Of a DNA stretch of 64,000 bases, positions 24,187 to 31,126 are shown piece after piece. Numbering within the stretch: position 1 is the first letter of the stretch; each line of letters begins with the position of its first letter. The notes beneath the pieces are model-generated. The model did not search any database. It was not told the DNA's origin and saw only the letters and a list, made by a program, of their open reading frames with translations. Source of the stretch: Pseudomonadota bacterium (GTDB lineage Bacteria; Pseudomonadota; Alphaproteobacteria; Rs-D84); the NCBI GenBank assembly GCA_023402015.1, contig JAEXCU010000013.1:71466-135465 (forward strand). Reading direction: 5' to 3'. The position numbers were made by a program, and so were the translations under genes.

Positions 24187-24276
24187 ATGTGTAATGGTAC
24201 GCATAAATGGGGCTGGAATCAAGTTTTGATTTATGATAGACTTTTAATAAAGTAAAAATTCTGGGGTAAAATTAAT

Positions 24277-25047
24277 ATGAAAAAAATATCATATCTGGGA
24301 ATTTTGGCCGTAATATTGACATGCAACGTTGCAAATGCGGCGAAATCTGATAAACAATTTCGGGCCGAAATATTGGATGGTTTGGACATCGTGGCCGCGC
24401 GCGACAATGTTGATGTGTTTGCTGATGCCGCGCCGGGTGAATTGGGACTGGAAGTATATGAAACAGTCGGCGTGGTTGATGCCAATGCAACCAAGGTTTT
24501 TATCCCAACAACCATGTACGTGCGTGGCGGTGGGGGCCTGAATTTGGGATTTGCCACCGACAAAGCAAAATTTGCCGGCCAAGAATACGAAAGCAGTGGC
24601 AGTTATACCGTACAATTGGGTCTGGGGTGGAATTTATCGTCATATGTTCGCACAGAAATTGATTTCCAGACATCTACGTTTGAATTTTCTGACCTGCCAC
24701 AGGCACAGGCAACATATCGCACATTGGGCGGGATGTTATACTTTGACCTGGCACGTCGTTATGTTCATACCGGCGACATTACACGTCGCAGAACATTTGT
24801 TCCGTTTATGGGATTTGGTGCCGGTTTTGGCCAATACCAATTTGACGGCCCCGGTGGCGCAGATGGTTTTGTAATTGCGGCGCCACGCGCGGCAATTGGG
24901 TTTAATGTAATGTTTAACGACCTGATTGGGATTGATATCATGTATCAATATCAGATGATGATTGGCAACGGATTTGGTTGGGATGTGCGTCGTGGCGGTG
25001 TTGATAACATCAGCAATATTATGGCGTCTTTCCGCGTTAACTTTTGA
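24277..25047 (+). CDS. Outer-membrane beta-barrel protein
   Basis: 256 residues. A signal peptide ends at ANAAK. The N-terminal ~60 residues are polar, then alternating strands lead to a C-terminal Phe (NIMASFRVNF), the BAM recognition signature. There are many Gly- and aromatic-rich strands. Likely an 8-strand OmpA/OprF-type small barrel, or a P44/Msp2-like surface antigen. It is followed after 16 bases by a second barrel gene. Confidence 0.75.
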   Translation: MKKISYLGILAVILTCNVANAAKSDKQFRAEILDGLDIVAARDNVDVFADAAPGELGLEVYETVGVVDANATKVFIPTTMYVRGGGGLNLGFATDKAKFAGQEYESSGSYTVQLGLGWNLSSYVRTEIDFQTSTFEFSDLPQAQATYRTLGGMLYFDLARRYVHTGDITRRRTFVPFMGFGAGFGQYQFDGPGGADGFVIAAPRAAIGFNVMFNDLIGIDIMYQYQMMIGNGFGWDVRRGGVDNISNIMASFRVNF

Positions 25048-25063
25048 CAAGGGATTGTAAAAA

Positions 25064-25714
25064 ATGAAAGCGAAAATTTTATTTGGTTTGATTTGCATAT
25101 TACCAATGGCGGCAAACGCGGCAATCCCGTATCGCGTGGAACAGGTTAAAATGCCCGCGCCCGAAACACCCGACGGTTATGACAGCGAGGCATTTGCCCG
25201 CCTGCGTCGTTTTTATGTTGGTGGTGCATACAATTTTTCCATGTGGCAAAATTATACAGATGACAACGATGTGCATGTCGCGGGTAAAAACACTTCGTCG
25301 TTTGAGGCCATGGCCGGCGTCCGCGTATTGGATACGTTCCGGGTCGAGGCAAACTATATCCGCACAAATGCCAAATACAACGCATTTAAACTGACCGGCG
25401 ATACCGCGATGATTAACGCAATATTTGATGCGCGCATTGATAATATTTATCGTCTGTTCCGTAAGCAGCGCTTGGTTCCATATGTTGGAATTGGTGGTGG
25501 TGTGTCTTGGAACAGTGTGGACGATGCACATATCCAAAATAAAATAACACCGGTTGCGGCGGCAATGGCCGGTTTGGGCATCGAATTGGGCGACAGATTT
25601 ACATTGGATTTCGGATACAGATACATGTACATGTTCACACCAAAATTTGATGTAATTAATGATTTTGCACCAACCGCGCATCAGTTCCGTGCCGGTGCAC
25701 GTATAAACTTTTAA
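25064..25714 (+). CDS. Outer-membrane beta-barrel protein
   Basis: 216 residues, signal peptide ending ANAA. Strand motifs include RFYVGGAYNFSMW, RVEANYIRTNA, LVPYVGIGGGVSWN and LDFGYRYMYMF, and the C-terminus is GARINF with terminal Phe. This is the OMP_b-brl small porin-like family seen in Rickettsiales surface proteins. Probably co-transcribed with the preceding barrel gene and the following methyltransferase. Confidence 0.78.
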   Translation: MKAKILFGLICILPMAANAAIPYRVEQVKMPAPETPDGYDSEAFARLRRFYVGGAYNFSMWQNYTDDNDVHVAGKNTSSFEAMAGVRVLDTFRVEANYIRTNAKYNAFKLTGDTAMINAIFDARIDNIYRLFRKQRLVPYVGIGGGVSWNSVDDAHIQNKITPVAAAMAGLGIELGDRFTLDFGYRYMYMFTPKFDVINDFAPTAHQFRAGARINF

Positions 25715-25716
25715 CG

Positions 25717-26640
25717 ATGAATCAATGTCCATTTTTTGGTAAATGTGGTGGATGCAAATATGATTTTGCATCTGCCAATTATCGCACAGAAAAATTATCA
25801 GAACTGCGTGGTGTGCAACCAACCGGGGAACCGTTTTGGACACCGGTGGGTGTGCGCCGTCGCGCGGATTTTTGCTTTGGCAATGGCCAGTTTGGATTTT
25901 ACGAATCGCGTTCCAAAAATATTGTTTCCGTAAATCATTGTCCAAACTTGGTGAATGAAATAAATGATATTTTGCCGCGTGTCGCGGCGTTGCCATGGGT
26001 GGGGGCGGGGGCGTGCCTGATTACTGCATGCGATAACGGAATTGATATTGCGATAACGTCTGATGTTTCGTTTTTCAGCACAGAATTCAAACAGGCCGCA
26101 ATGAAATTGCCGGCAATTCGTATAACATGGAATGACCAAGTTATTAAGTGCGACGCAACGCCAATTATAAAATTTGCGGGCGTGTCATGCGAATATCCGT
26201 CCGGTGGATTTTTACAGCCAACCGTGCCCAGTGAATCCGCACTGCGTGATATGGTTGTTTCGGCGGCAAATGGCGCGCGACGTGTTGCGGATTTGTTTTG
26301 TGGTCTGGGGAATTTTACATTTGCATTAAATGCCGATGGATTTGATATTTCCGGCATTGGTTGCAATCGCGATTTGTTTAAAAAACCGCTGACGGTGGGG
26401 ATGCTGAATGGATATGATTGCGTGGTAATGGACCCACCACGGGCCGGCGCAATGGCACAATGCCAAGAACTGATAAAAAGTAATGTTTCGCGCATTATTT
26501 ATGTATCGTGCAACCCGGCGACATTTCGGCGCGATGCCCAGATTTTGACGCGCGGCGGGTATTGTATGAAAAAATTGGTTCCGGTTGACCAATTTGTGGG
26601 CAGTAATCATTGGGAAATATTTTCCGTATTTGAAAAATAA
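25717..26640 (+). CDS. RlmD/TrmA-type RNA uracil-5-methyltransferase, short form
   Basis: 307 residues, versus about 430 for typical RlmD. The iron-sulfur motif CPFFGKCGGC is at the N-terminus with a later HCPN; there is no TRAM domain. The SAM site LFCGLGNFTF, then DPPRAG and the catalytic SCNPATFRRD, are intact. The segment between the SAM site and DPPRAG is about 15-20 residues shorter than usual, so it may be a minimal variant. It starts two bases after the barrel gene. The target is probably 23S rRNA (inferred). Confidence 0.78.
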   Translation: MNQCPFFGKCGGCKYDFASANYRTEKLSELRGVQPTGEPFWTPVGVRRRADFCFGNGQFGFYESRSKNIVSVNHCPNLVNEINDILPRVAALPWVGAGACLITACDNGIDIAITSDVSFFSTEFKQAAMKLPAIRITWNDQVIKCDATPIIKFAGVSCEYPSGGFLQPTVPSESALRDMVVSAANGARRVADLFCGLGNFTFALNADGFDISGIGCNRDLFKKPLTVGMLNGYDCVVMDPPRAGAMAQCQELIKSNVSRIIYVSCNPATFRRDAQILTRGGYCMKKLVPVDQFVGSNHWEIFSVFEK

Positions 26641-26662
26641 AAACGCCCAACCGGGCGTTTTT
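26639..26662. terminator. Bidirectional intrinsic terminator
   Basis: AACGCCC/GGGCGTT with flanking A and T runs between the convergent methyltransferase and HTH genes. Confidence 0.8.
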
Positions 26663-26891
26663 ATTTCTGGGTTTTTGTGGCACCCCGGGCCCGCATTACC
26701 AAAAATCCGAAATGCATCAGACGTTGTATGGTTGTATGGGGTATCAGTTTGGTTCCCCGTTCGTATCGGACCAAGTCGTGGGTTGTTATGCCCAAAATTT
26801 TGGCACATTCCACCAGGGTAAAGTTGGCGCTTTTTCTGGCACCACGCAGTGCAATGCCAATATGTTTGCAATCAACCAGTATAACAGTCAT
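26661..26891 (-). CDS. Small HTH DNA-binding protein
   Basis: 76 residues, AAGGAGG seven bases before the ATG. XRE-type helix-turn-helix: IGIALRGARKSANFTLVECA, then ILGITTHDLVRYERG. No second domain. The gene lies 21 bases after the terminator of leader RNA B, so its expression should depend on read-through or on a post-terminator start. It shares only the fold with the HTH proteins behind leaders A and C. Confidence 0.75.
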   Translation of the reverse strand: MTVILVDCKHIGIALRGARKSANFTLVECAKILGITTHDLVRYERGTKLIPHTTIQRLMHFGFLVMRARGATKTQK

Positions 26892-26912
26892 TTTTTCCTC
26901 CTTGGGTTTTCT

Positions 26913-27060
26913 AAAAAAACACCGCCGTGATTAAAGGCGGTTGGAGGTTCATACCTATTATGCAATAGTGCTGTTTATTAGATATTCACAGCCCTCCAAC
27001 CAATGTGGAGAGTTTAACATATGAGGGTATGAAACCTCGCATTGGTAATCAACCAATGCA
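26913..27060 (-). ncRNA. Leader-RNA family member B
   Basis: Promoter on the minus strand: TTGAAT, 17-base spacer, TATAAT (27066-27094). Hairpins GCATTGG/CCAATGC, GAGG/CCTC and CTCCAC/GTTGGAG; long-range helix GGTTGGAGG/CCTCCAACC (26993-27001 with 26939-26947) enclosing GCTGT/ACAGC and CTATT/AATAG; terminator ACCGCC/GGCGGT with T7. Compared with member A, the hairpin GTTGC/GCAAC has become GCTGT/ACAGC with pairing kept, i.e. compensatory change. Confidence 0.82.
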
Positions 27061-27104
27061 TGTGTATTATACAATGAATATTTACACAATTCAACAGTAA
27101 ACAT

Positions 27105-27215
27105 GGCGCGGCTTTGCCTTGCAAAGACGGCTGGATCGCCGCGGTCGCTTCTCTCCCTCGCGATGACAAAGAACTGTCATTGCGAGCAAACGAAGTGCAG
27201 CGTGGCAATCCAGTA
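27105..27215. repeat. Dispersed intergenic repeat
   Basis: CTCCCTCGCGATGACA, then CTGTCATTGCGAGCAAACG and GTGGCAATCCAG. Same family as at 6.5 and 23.0 kb. Confidence 0.75.
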
Positions 27216-27228
27216 TTATAATATTCAT

Positions 27229-27424
27229 AAAAAAACGCCGCCGGTTTCCCGGCGGTGTTTCCGAATGCCCCGAAAGGAAGGAAAGGAGAAAAAGAAATGG
27301 GCATTCTAAACTGTAAAAAGGGTTGGGGCCCAGAGTCCAGAGGAGAGAGAATGTAGGAGGGAGTCTGAATCCCTGAACCCCACGGGGCTTTCGCACCCGG
27401 TCATCGGGTTTAACCCCTTTGACG
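27229..27424 (-). ncRNA. Candidate small RNA with CU-rich, anti-SD-like segments
   Basis: A strong minus-strand promoter, TTGACA, 17-base spacer, TACATT (27431-27459), is followed by about 195 bases ending in a terminator CCGCCGG/CCGGCGG with seven U. No ORF of note. The transcript has GC-rich hairpins near the 5' end (AACCCGATGACCGGGT) and three unpaired CU-rich stretches (CUCCCUCCU, CUCUCUCCUCU, UUCUCCUUUCC) that could pair with ribosome binding sites, as in alphaproteobacterial CUCC-motif sRNAs. Confidence 0.5.
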
Positions 27425-27475
27425 ATTCGTAATGTAATACATATTTTCTTATTTGTCAAGTTATTTTGTCAAATT

Positions 27476-27600
27476 TTATTTTAGGCCATTTTTTTGCCGC
27501 TTTCTGGGATGGGTAAAAACGCGCAAAGCCCCGGAAATCATAGTATTCCTAGGAAATGGTGCTTATTGTAAAAAATATCGCTGTGGAATAAAATCAAGTC
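27476..27600. other. Intergenic region before the LexA-like regulator
   Basis: AT-rich, no ORF and no clear promoter. TAGTATTCCTAGGAAA near 27542 partly resembles the palindromic region at 27601 and may be another operator half-site. Confidence 0.3.
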
Positions 27601-27618
27601 AGGTAGAAATATCTACCT
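27601..27618. promoter_or_regulatory. Palindromic operator candidate
   Basis: AGGTAGA, four bases, TCTACCT: a perfect 7-base inverted repeat 30 bases upstream of the LexA-like HTH gene, well placed for autoregulation. Confidence 0.5.
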
Positions 27619-27647
27619 AGGATTTCTTAAAACAGAGGAGAGAAAAG

Positions 27648-27893
27648 ATGACACATGATGATGTGTGGCGCGCCATAGAACGTTTTGCAACAGAACATGG
27701 CATGTCTTGTTCCGGATTGGCCAAGTGCAGCGGACTGGATCCAACCACATTTAATAAATCCAAACGGTGGTCCAAAGAAGGTCAGCCCAGATGGCCGTCA
27801 ACAAACAGCATTTCAAAAATACTGTCTTCTACGGGATCCAAAATCCAAGACTTTACTAAATTTATTGATACCCCAGACCAGGGGCGTGAATAA
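27648..27893 (+). CDS. LexA/S24-type repressor N-terminal HTH, without peptidase domain
   Basis: 81 residues, AGAGGAGAG upstream. The sequence DDVWRAIERFATEHG, GLDPTTFNKSKRW and RWPSTNSISKIL matches the N-terminal DNA-binding domain of alphaproteobacterial S24-family repressors. Those normally continue for another ~130 residues into the self-cleaving domain; here the frame stops and a terminator follows 25 bases later. Either a stand-alone paralogue or a trimmed repressor. It sits just before the winged-helix/birA pair and the phage cluster. Confidence 0.72.
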   Translation: MTHDDVWRAIERFATEHGMSCSGLAKCSGLDPTTFNKSKRWSKEGQPRWPSTNSISKILSSTGSKIQDFTKFIDTPDQGRE

Positions 27894-27917
27894 ACTGTTT
27901 GTTTTGGATACATCAGA

Positions 27918-27947
27918 CCACAACGGGAATCCGTTGTGGTCTTTTTT
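27918..27947 (+). terminator. Intrinsic terminator
   Basis: ACCACAACGG/CCGTTGTGGT stem followed by six T. Confidence 0.85.
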
Positions 27948-27984
27948 ATAGACAACGGGTAAATCCTTTATTATTCTGGGGTAT

Positions 27985-28404
27985 ATGTTAAGTGGTATTC
28001 GTATTTATTCATCTGATGCGCTGTGGCGGCAAATACTGGGCGATTTAAACGCAACCGTCTTGGACGGGCCGGATGTTGCGGATGTAAACCTGGATACTTT
28101 GTCGTTGAAATTGCCGATTTCTGTGGTGGAATTAAAGGCCGCAATTTTGGGTGCCACGGACAACTCTAACATAATTTGCAATATATTCGGCCGTGAAATC
28201 CCATTGCCACGCCTGCAACGCCAGATTATTGTTTTGCTGTATAAAACCGGTGGAATGTCAATTGCGGATTTAAAAAACGCGTTGGGGTATTCGCCAAACA
28301 CAACAACCCACACCGTGGATACAGCAATTTATCAATTGCGTAAAACGTATGGCCACAATTTTATTTTGAACAAGAATGGGATTTACAGTATTGGCCAGTT
28401 ATAA
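27985..28404 (+). CDS. Winged-helix (OmpR-type) DNA-binding protein
   Basis: 139 residues. The N-terminal half has no phosphoacceptor site, so it is not a receiver-type response regulator. Residues ~70-137 fit the OmpR/PhoB effector domain (LPRLQRQIIVLLYKTGG, ADLKNALGYS, DTAIYQLRKTYG, then the NGIYSIG wing). It overlaps the start of birA by 29 bases and is likely co-translated with it. Target unknown. Confidence 0.65.
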   Translation: MLSGIRIYSSDALWRQILGDLNATVLDGPDVADVNLDTLSLKLPISVVELKAAILGATDNSNIICNIFGREIPLPRLQRQIIVLLYKTGGMSIADLKNALGYSPNTTTHTVDTAIYQLRKTYGHNFILNKNGIYSIGQL

Positions 28405-29056
28405 GTTGATTTCTTTTGATAAAATCCCCAGTACACAGACATATGCGTTGGATATGGTTGCATATGGCCAGGCATCTGACCGTACCGTCATTATGGCCGA
28501 GGCCCAAAGTGCCGGCCGGGGCCGATATAAACGGCAATGGGTTTCACATCACGGCAACCTGTATACCAGTTTTATTTATTATATGGAAGAACGTGATCCG
28601 CGTCTGTCGTACGTGGTGGCGGTGGCGATTGTAGAAACACTGATATCATATGGTGTGCAACCAACAATCAAATGGCCCAATGATATCTTGGTGGATGACA
28701 AAAAAATCTGTGGCGTGTTAATTGAATATGCCGGGTCTTTTGTTGTGGTGGGAATTGGCATAAACATCAAAACAAATCCAACAGTTGAAAAATACAAAAC
28801 AACAAAACTGGAAAATTATGCAAACGTGGCAAAGCCAGATTTGCTGAACAGGTTAATGAAGAATTTAGATAAATGGATGGCGGCCGATTTTATTTCTGTG
28901 CGTGCGCGATGGATGGAATTGGCAGCCGCATTAAATAAAATTGTAAAATATCGCGGCGAAGAAGTGGAACTGAACGGTATAAATGAAAATGGTGCGTTGG
29001 TTTTACGACGTGGTTCACAATATTTCTTGGCGTATGGTGATGAAATAACGATGTAA
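28376..29056 (+). CDS. birA: Biotin--[acetyl-CoA-carboxylase] ligase
   Basis: 226 residues. Ligase motifs: STQTYALDM, AEAQSAGRGRYKRQW (the GRGRxxR biotinyl-AMP loop), KWPNDILVDDKKICGVLIE and GIGINI. It attaches biotin to the carboxyl carrier protein of acetyl-CoA carboxylase. There is no N-terminal HTH, so it is not a BirA repressor; the neighbouring winged-helix gene is separate. It is the last clearly chromosomal gene before the phage cluster. Confidence 0.9.
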   Translation: MGFTVLASYKLISFDKIPSTQTYALDMVAYGQASDRTVIMAEAQSAGRGRYKRQWVSHHGNLYTSFIYYMEERDPRLSYVVAVAIVETLISYGVQPTIKWPNDILVDDKKICGVLIEYAGSFVVVGIGINIKTNPTVEKYKTTKLENYANVAKPDLLNRLMKNLDKWMAADFISVRARWMELAAALNKIVKYRGEEVELNGINENGALVLRRGSQYFLAYGDEITM

Positions 29057-29091
29057 AAATGGCGGATTTGTGCATATTACAAAATAACGGC

Positions 29092-29120
29092 TTGACTTTT
29101 ATCGCGAATTATGATATTAT
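29092..29120 (+). promoter_or_regulatory. Promoter of the phage-like cluster
   Basis: TTGACT, 17-base spacer, TATTAT. Downstream, two intrinsic-terminator-like hairpins precede the first gene. The same layout occurs upstream of the GH108 gene at 50.0 kb. Confidence 0.7.
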
Positions 29121-29146
29121 ATTTATATAAACAGTAAAGATTGTAC

Positions 29147-29170
29147 CCACACCACGGTGTGGTTTTTTTT
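29147..29170 (+). terminator. Leader terminator 1 before the lysis gene
   Basis: CCACACC/GGTGTGG stem followed by eight T, between the promoter at 29092 and the first gene of the cluster. Confidence 0.7.
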
Positions 29171-29180
29171 ATTTCATTTT

Positions 29181-29206
29181 GGCCGCATTTTTATGCGGCC
29201 TGTTTT
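29181..29206 (+). terminator. Leader terminator-like hairpin 2
   Basis: GGCCGCAT/ATGCGGCC stem followed by TGTTTT, 20 bases before the first coding start. Weaker U run than hairpin 1. Confidence 0.5.
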
Positions 29207-29225
29207 ATTTAAAAGGATTGTTCGC

Positions 29226-29639
29226 ATGCAATTAAAATTGATAAAAAATCCTGATGAAAACAGGGGCATAATTTATAAAATCGCGCGCGTAATATATACC
29301 GAAACATCTGCATCATCCCTGATTGCGGTTGAGGCATTGGCTGCGATGATTGCAAATCGCAGTGCGGCATTAAACCAATCGCCCATGGAAATTATCAATG
29401 ATTGTGATTTATTTGAATCAAACAATCCCAAATCACCACGACATAAACCAACGTCATCGGTGGATGTTAATTCGCGCGGTTTTTGTATGTGTTTGCGGGT
29501 TGTGCGACGCATGATGAATTCTGCGCTGGATGATGTATGTAATGGTGCGACCATGTTTCATCACAGTGATTGCATGCCACAGTGGGCCGCGGCGCGTGGA
29601 TATATCGCAGACATTGACGGGTTATTATTTTATGCATAG
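29226..29639 (+). CDS. SleB-type cell wall hydrolase (endolysin-like)
   Basis: 137 residues from the ATG at 29226 (AAAAGGATT upstream); the frame opens earlier but without a site. The SleB/CwlJ pattern is visible: IARVIYTETSASS with the catalytic Glu, AMIANRSA, CDLFESN and a C-terminal MFHHSDCMPQWA. SleB-type enzymes cut the glycan strands of peptidoglycan. As first gene of a phage cluster it would serve particle release. No signal peptide, so export would need the holin-like neighbour. Confidence 0.7.
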   Translation: MQLKLIKNPDENRGIIYKIARVIYTETSASSLIAVEALAAMIANRSAALNQSPMEIINDCDLFESNNPKSPRHKPTSSVDVNSRGFCMCLRVVRRMMNSALDDVCNGATMFHHSDCMPQWAAARGYIADIDGLLFYA

Positions 29640-29649
29640 GGGGGCGTTG

Positions 29650-29871
29650 GTGAAAAAAATAATCAGCGGCGGATTCTTGGCAGGGCGCAGAACGTATGTG
29701 ATATCTGCTGTTGGAATACTGTCGGCGGTGGGCGCATATCTGGTGGGGGACACAGATATATTTACGATGTTGCAGGCAATCTTTACATTGGGTGGAATAT
29801 ATTTTCTGCGAAAATCAAGCCAAACAAAAGGAAGCGAAAATGGAAAAAATCCCAGAAAAATTTCTGAATGA
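29650..29871 (+). CDS. Holin-like membrane protein
   Basis: 73 residues if started at the GTG at 29650, which has TAGGGGGG upstream. An alternative ATG at 29632 would overlap the previous gene. One or two hydrophobic segments (TYVISAVGILSAVGAYLVG and FTMLQAIFTLGGIYFL) precede a short basic tail. Size and position fit a holin. It overlaps the next gene by 32 bases. Confidence 0.55.
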   Translation: MKKIISGGFLAGRRTYVISAVGILSAVGAYLVGDTDIFTMLQAIFTLGGIYFLRKSSQTKGSENGKNPRKISE

Positions 29872-30496
29872 AGATGGCACATTAAATGCCGCGGCATTAA
29901 TGAAGTCTTATTCAGAATTGGAAAAGAAAATTGGAACGATGATTTCTGTGCCGGGTGATGATGCCGATGATGCATCACGTGAAAAATTTAAACGTGCAAT
30001 TGGTGTACCGACATCACCGGATGAATATCCAACCAATGCAATATTTGATGACGATTCTGTTCGTCAAAAATTTCATGAAATTGGATTAACTGCAACCCAG
30101 GTTGAAAAAATTTATCAAATCGCCGAAGAATTTTTATCACCTGTGCTGACAGAATTGTTCACAACGCAAAACGAAACAGGTGCGATGTCTGAATTAAAAA
30201 GTTTCTTTGGTGGTGAAGAAAAAATGAACGAAGCGTTGCATGCAATTGCCGCGTTCGGCCAACAGTTTTTACCCCATGATGCATTTGATGCATTATGCGC
30301 CACACCCCAGGGAATCCAAAGCGTTTACAACATGATGCAATCAATGGAACCACATGTTGAAACAGATAAAAATGCAGTTGAAAATTTAACAGATAATGAT
30401 TTACGACGCATGATGCAGGACCCAAAATATTGGCGCGACAAAGATCCAGAATACGTTCGCAAGATTGAAAGCGGATTTAAAAAATTATATTCGTAA
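29840..30496 (+). CDS. Phage capsid assembly (scaffold)-like protein
   Basis: 218 residues from the ATG at 29840 (AAAGGAAGCG upstream). Acidic and helical with no hydrophobic core segments. A YPTNAIFDDDSVRQKFHEIG stretch and helix-rich middle resemble podoviral scaffold proteins that precede the capsid gene. Position supports this. Sequence alone would not. Confidence 0.55.
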   Translation: MEKIPEKFLNEDGTLNAAALMKSYSELEKKIGTMISVPGDDADDASREKFKRAIGVPTSPDEYPTNAIFDDDSVRQKFHEIGLTATQVEKIYQIAEEFLSPVLTELFTTQNETGAMSELKSFFGGEEKMNEALHAIAAFGQQFLPHDAFDALCATPQGIQSVYNMMQSMEPHVETDKNAVENLTDNDLRRMMQDPKYWRDKDPEYVRKIESGFKKLYS

Positions 30497-30514
30497 ATAA
30501 AATGCACTTTCTCC

Positions 30515-30543
30515 TTTACTAATTTTTATGTTTCCGATAAAAT
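30515..30543 (+). promoter_or_regulatory. Promoter of the histone H1-like gene
   Basis: TTTACT, 17-base spacer, TAAAAT, about 55 bases before the ATG. A small hairpin AGAACA/TGTTCT lies between. Confidence 0.45.
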
Positions 30544-30596
30544 ATAAATCAAGAACAAAAAAATTTGTTCTATCCAAAAAATAAAAGGAGAGAAGA

Positions 30597-30854
30597 ATGG
30601 CATTCACATTCTTGAAGCCAGCCGCAAAGAAAACAGCTGCGAAAAAGCCAGCTGCGAAACCGGCCGCAAAAAAACCAGTTGCTAAAAAAGCACCTGCGAA
30701 AAAAGTTGCTGCTAAACCAGCCGCAAAGAAACCAGTTGCAAAAAAAGCAGCCGTAAAAAAACCGGTTGCCAAAAAAGCACCTGTGAAAAAAGTTGCTGCG
30801 AAACCAGCGGCAAAAAAGACAGTTGCCAAAAAAGCACCTGCAAAAAGAAAATAA
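30597..30854 (+). CDS. Histone H1-like Lys/Ala/Pro-rich protein
   Basis: 85 residues, nearly all Lys, Ala, Pro and Val in AAKKPAAKP and VAKKAPAKK repeats, resembling the C-terminal tail of eukaryotic H1, AlgP and Hc1-like bacterial proteins. Such polycations bind DNA non-specifically and compact it. The gene has its own promoter and strong AAAGGAGAG, and terminators follow directly. Lying between scaffold and capsid genes, it may package DNA into the particle, or it may be an unrelated host gene. Confidence 0.8.
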   Translation: MAFTFLKPAAKKTAAKKPAAKPAAKKPVAKKAPAKKVAAKPAAKKPVAKKAAVKKPVAKKAPVKKVAAKPAAKKTVAKKAPAKRK

Positions 30855-30857
30855 TAT

Positions 30858-30882
30858 AATCCCGCGTTTGCGGGATTTTTTC
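30858..30882 (+). terminator. Intrinsic terminator after the H1-like gene
   Basis: AATCCCGC/GCGGGATT stem then T6. Confidence 0.8.
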
Positions 30883-30886
30883 TTGT

Positions 30887-30916
30887 AATGCCCGGATAAT
30901 CCCCCGGGCATTTTTA
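30887..30916 (+). terminator. Second intrinsic terminator
   Basis: AATGCCCGG/CCGGGCATT stem then TTTTA, immediately after the first. Confidence 0.7.
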
Positions 30917-30925
30917 TTTAAAAAA

Positions 30926-30973
30926 GTTTCAGTCTGATAAGGCAACCCCCAGTCCGACTGAAATTTTTTTTTG
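30926..30973 (+). terminator. Third terminator-like hairpin before the capsid gene
   Basis: TTTCAGTC/GACTGAAA stem with a ~21-base loop then nine T. A further CGCATC/GATGCG hairpin with a T run is at about 31069-31086, 40 bases before the capsid ATG. Confidence 0.6.
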
Positions 30974-31126
30974 GGACAATCCCGCGTGGACCCCGTGTTT
31001 TGTTTCATGGCGCACAATATGCATAACCAAAAAACAAAATTTTAATCGGCATGCATTGACGCATCAATCACCGATGCGCGTTTTTATATCGCATGTCTGT
31101 TTTCATTTTTAACCAAAGGAATATGT

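Noticed and set aside
25100..25996. 298-codon minus-strand ORF
   Set aside because: It lies antisense to the second barrel gene and the methyltransferase start, which have clear family features.
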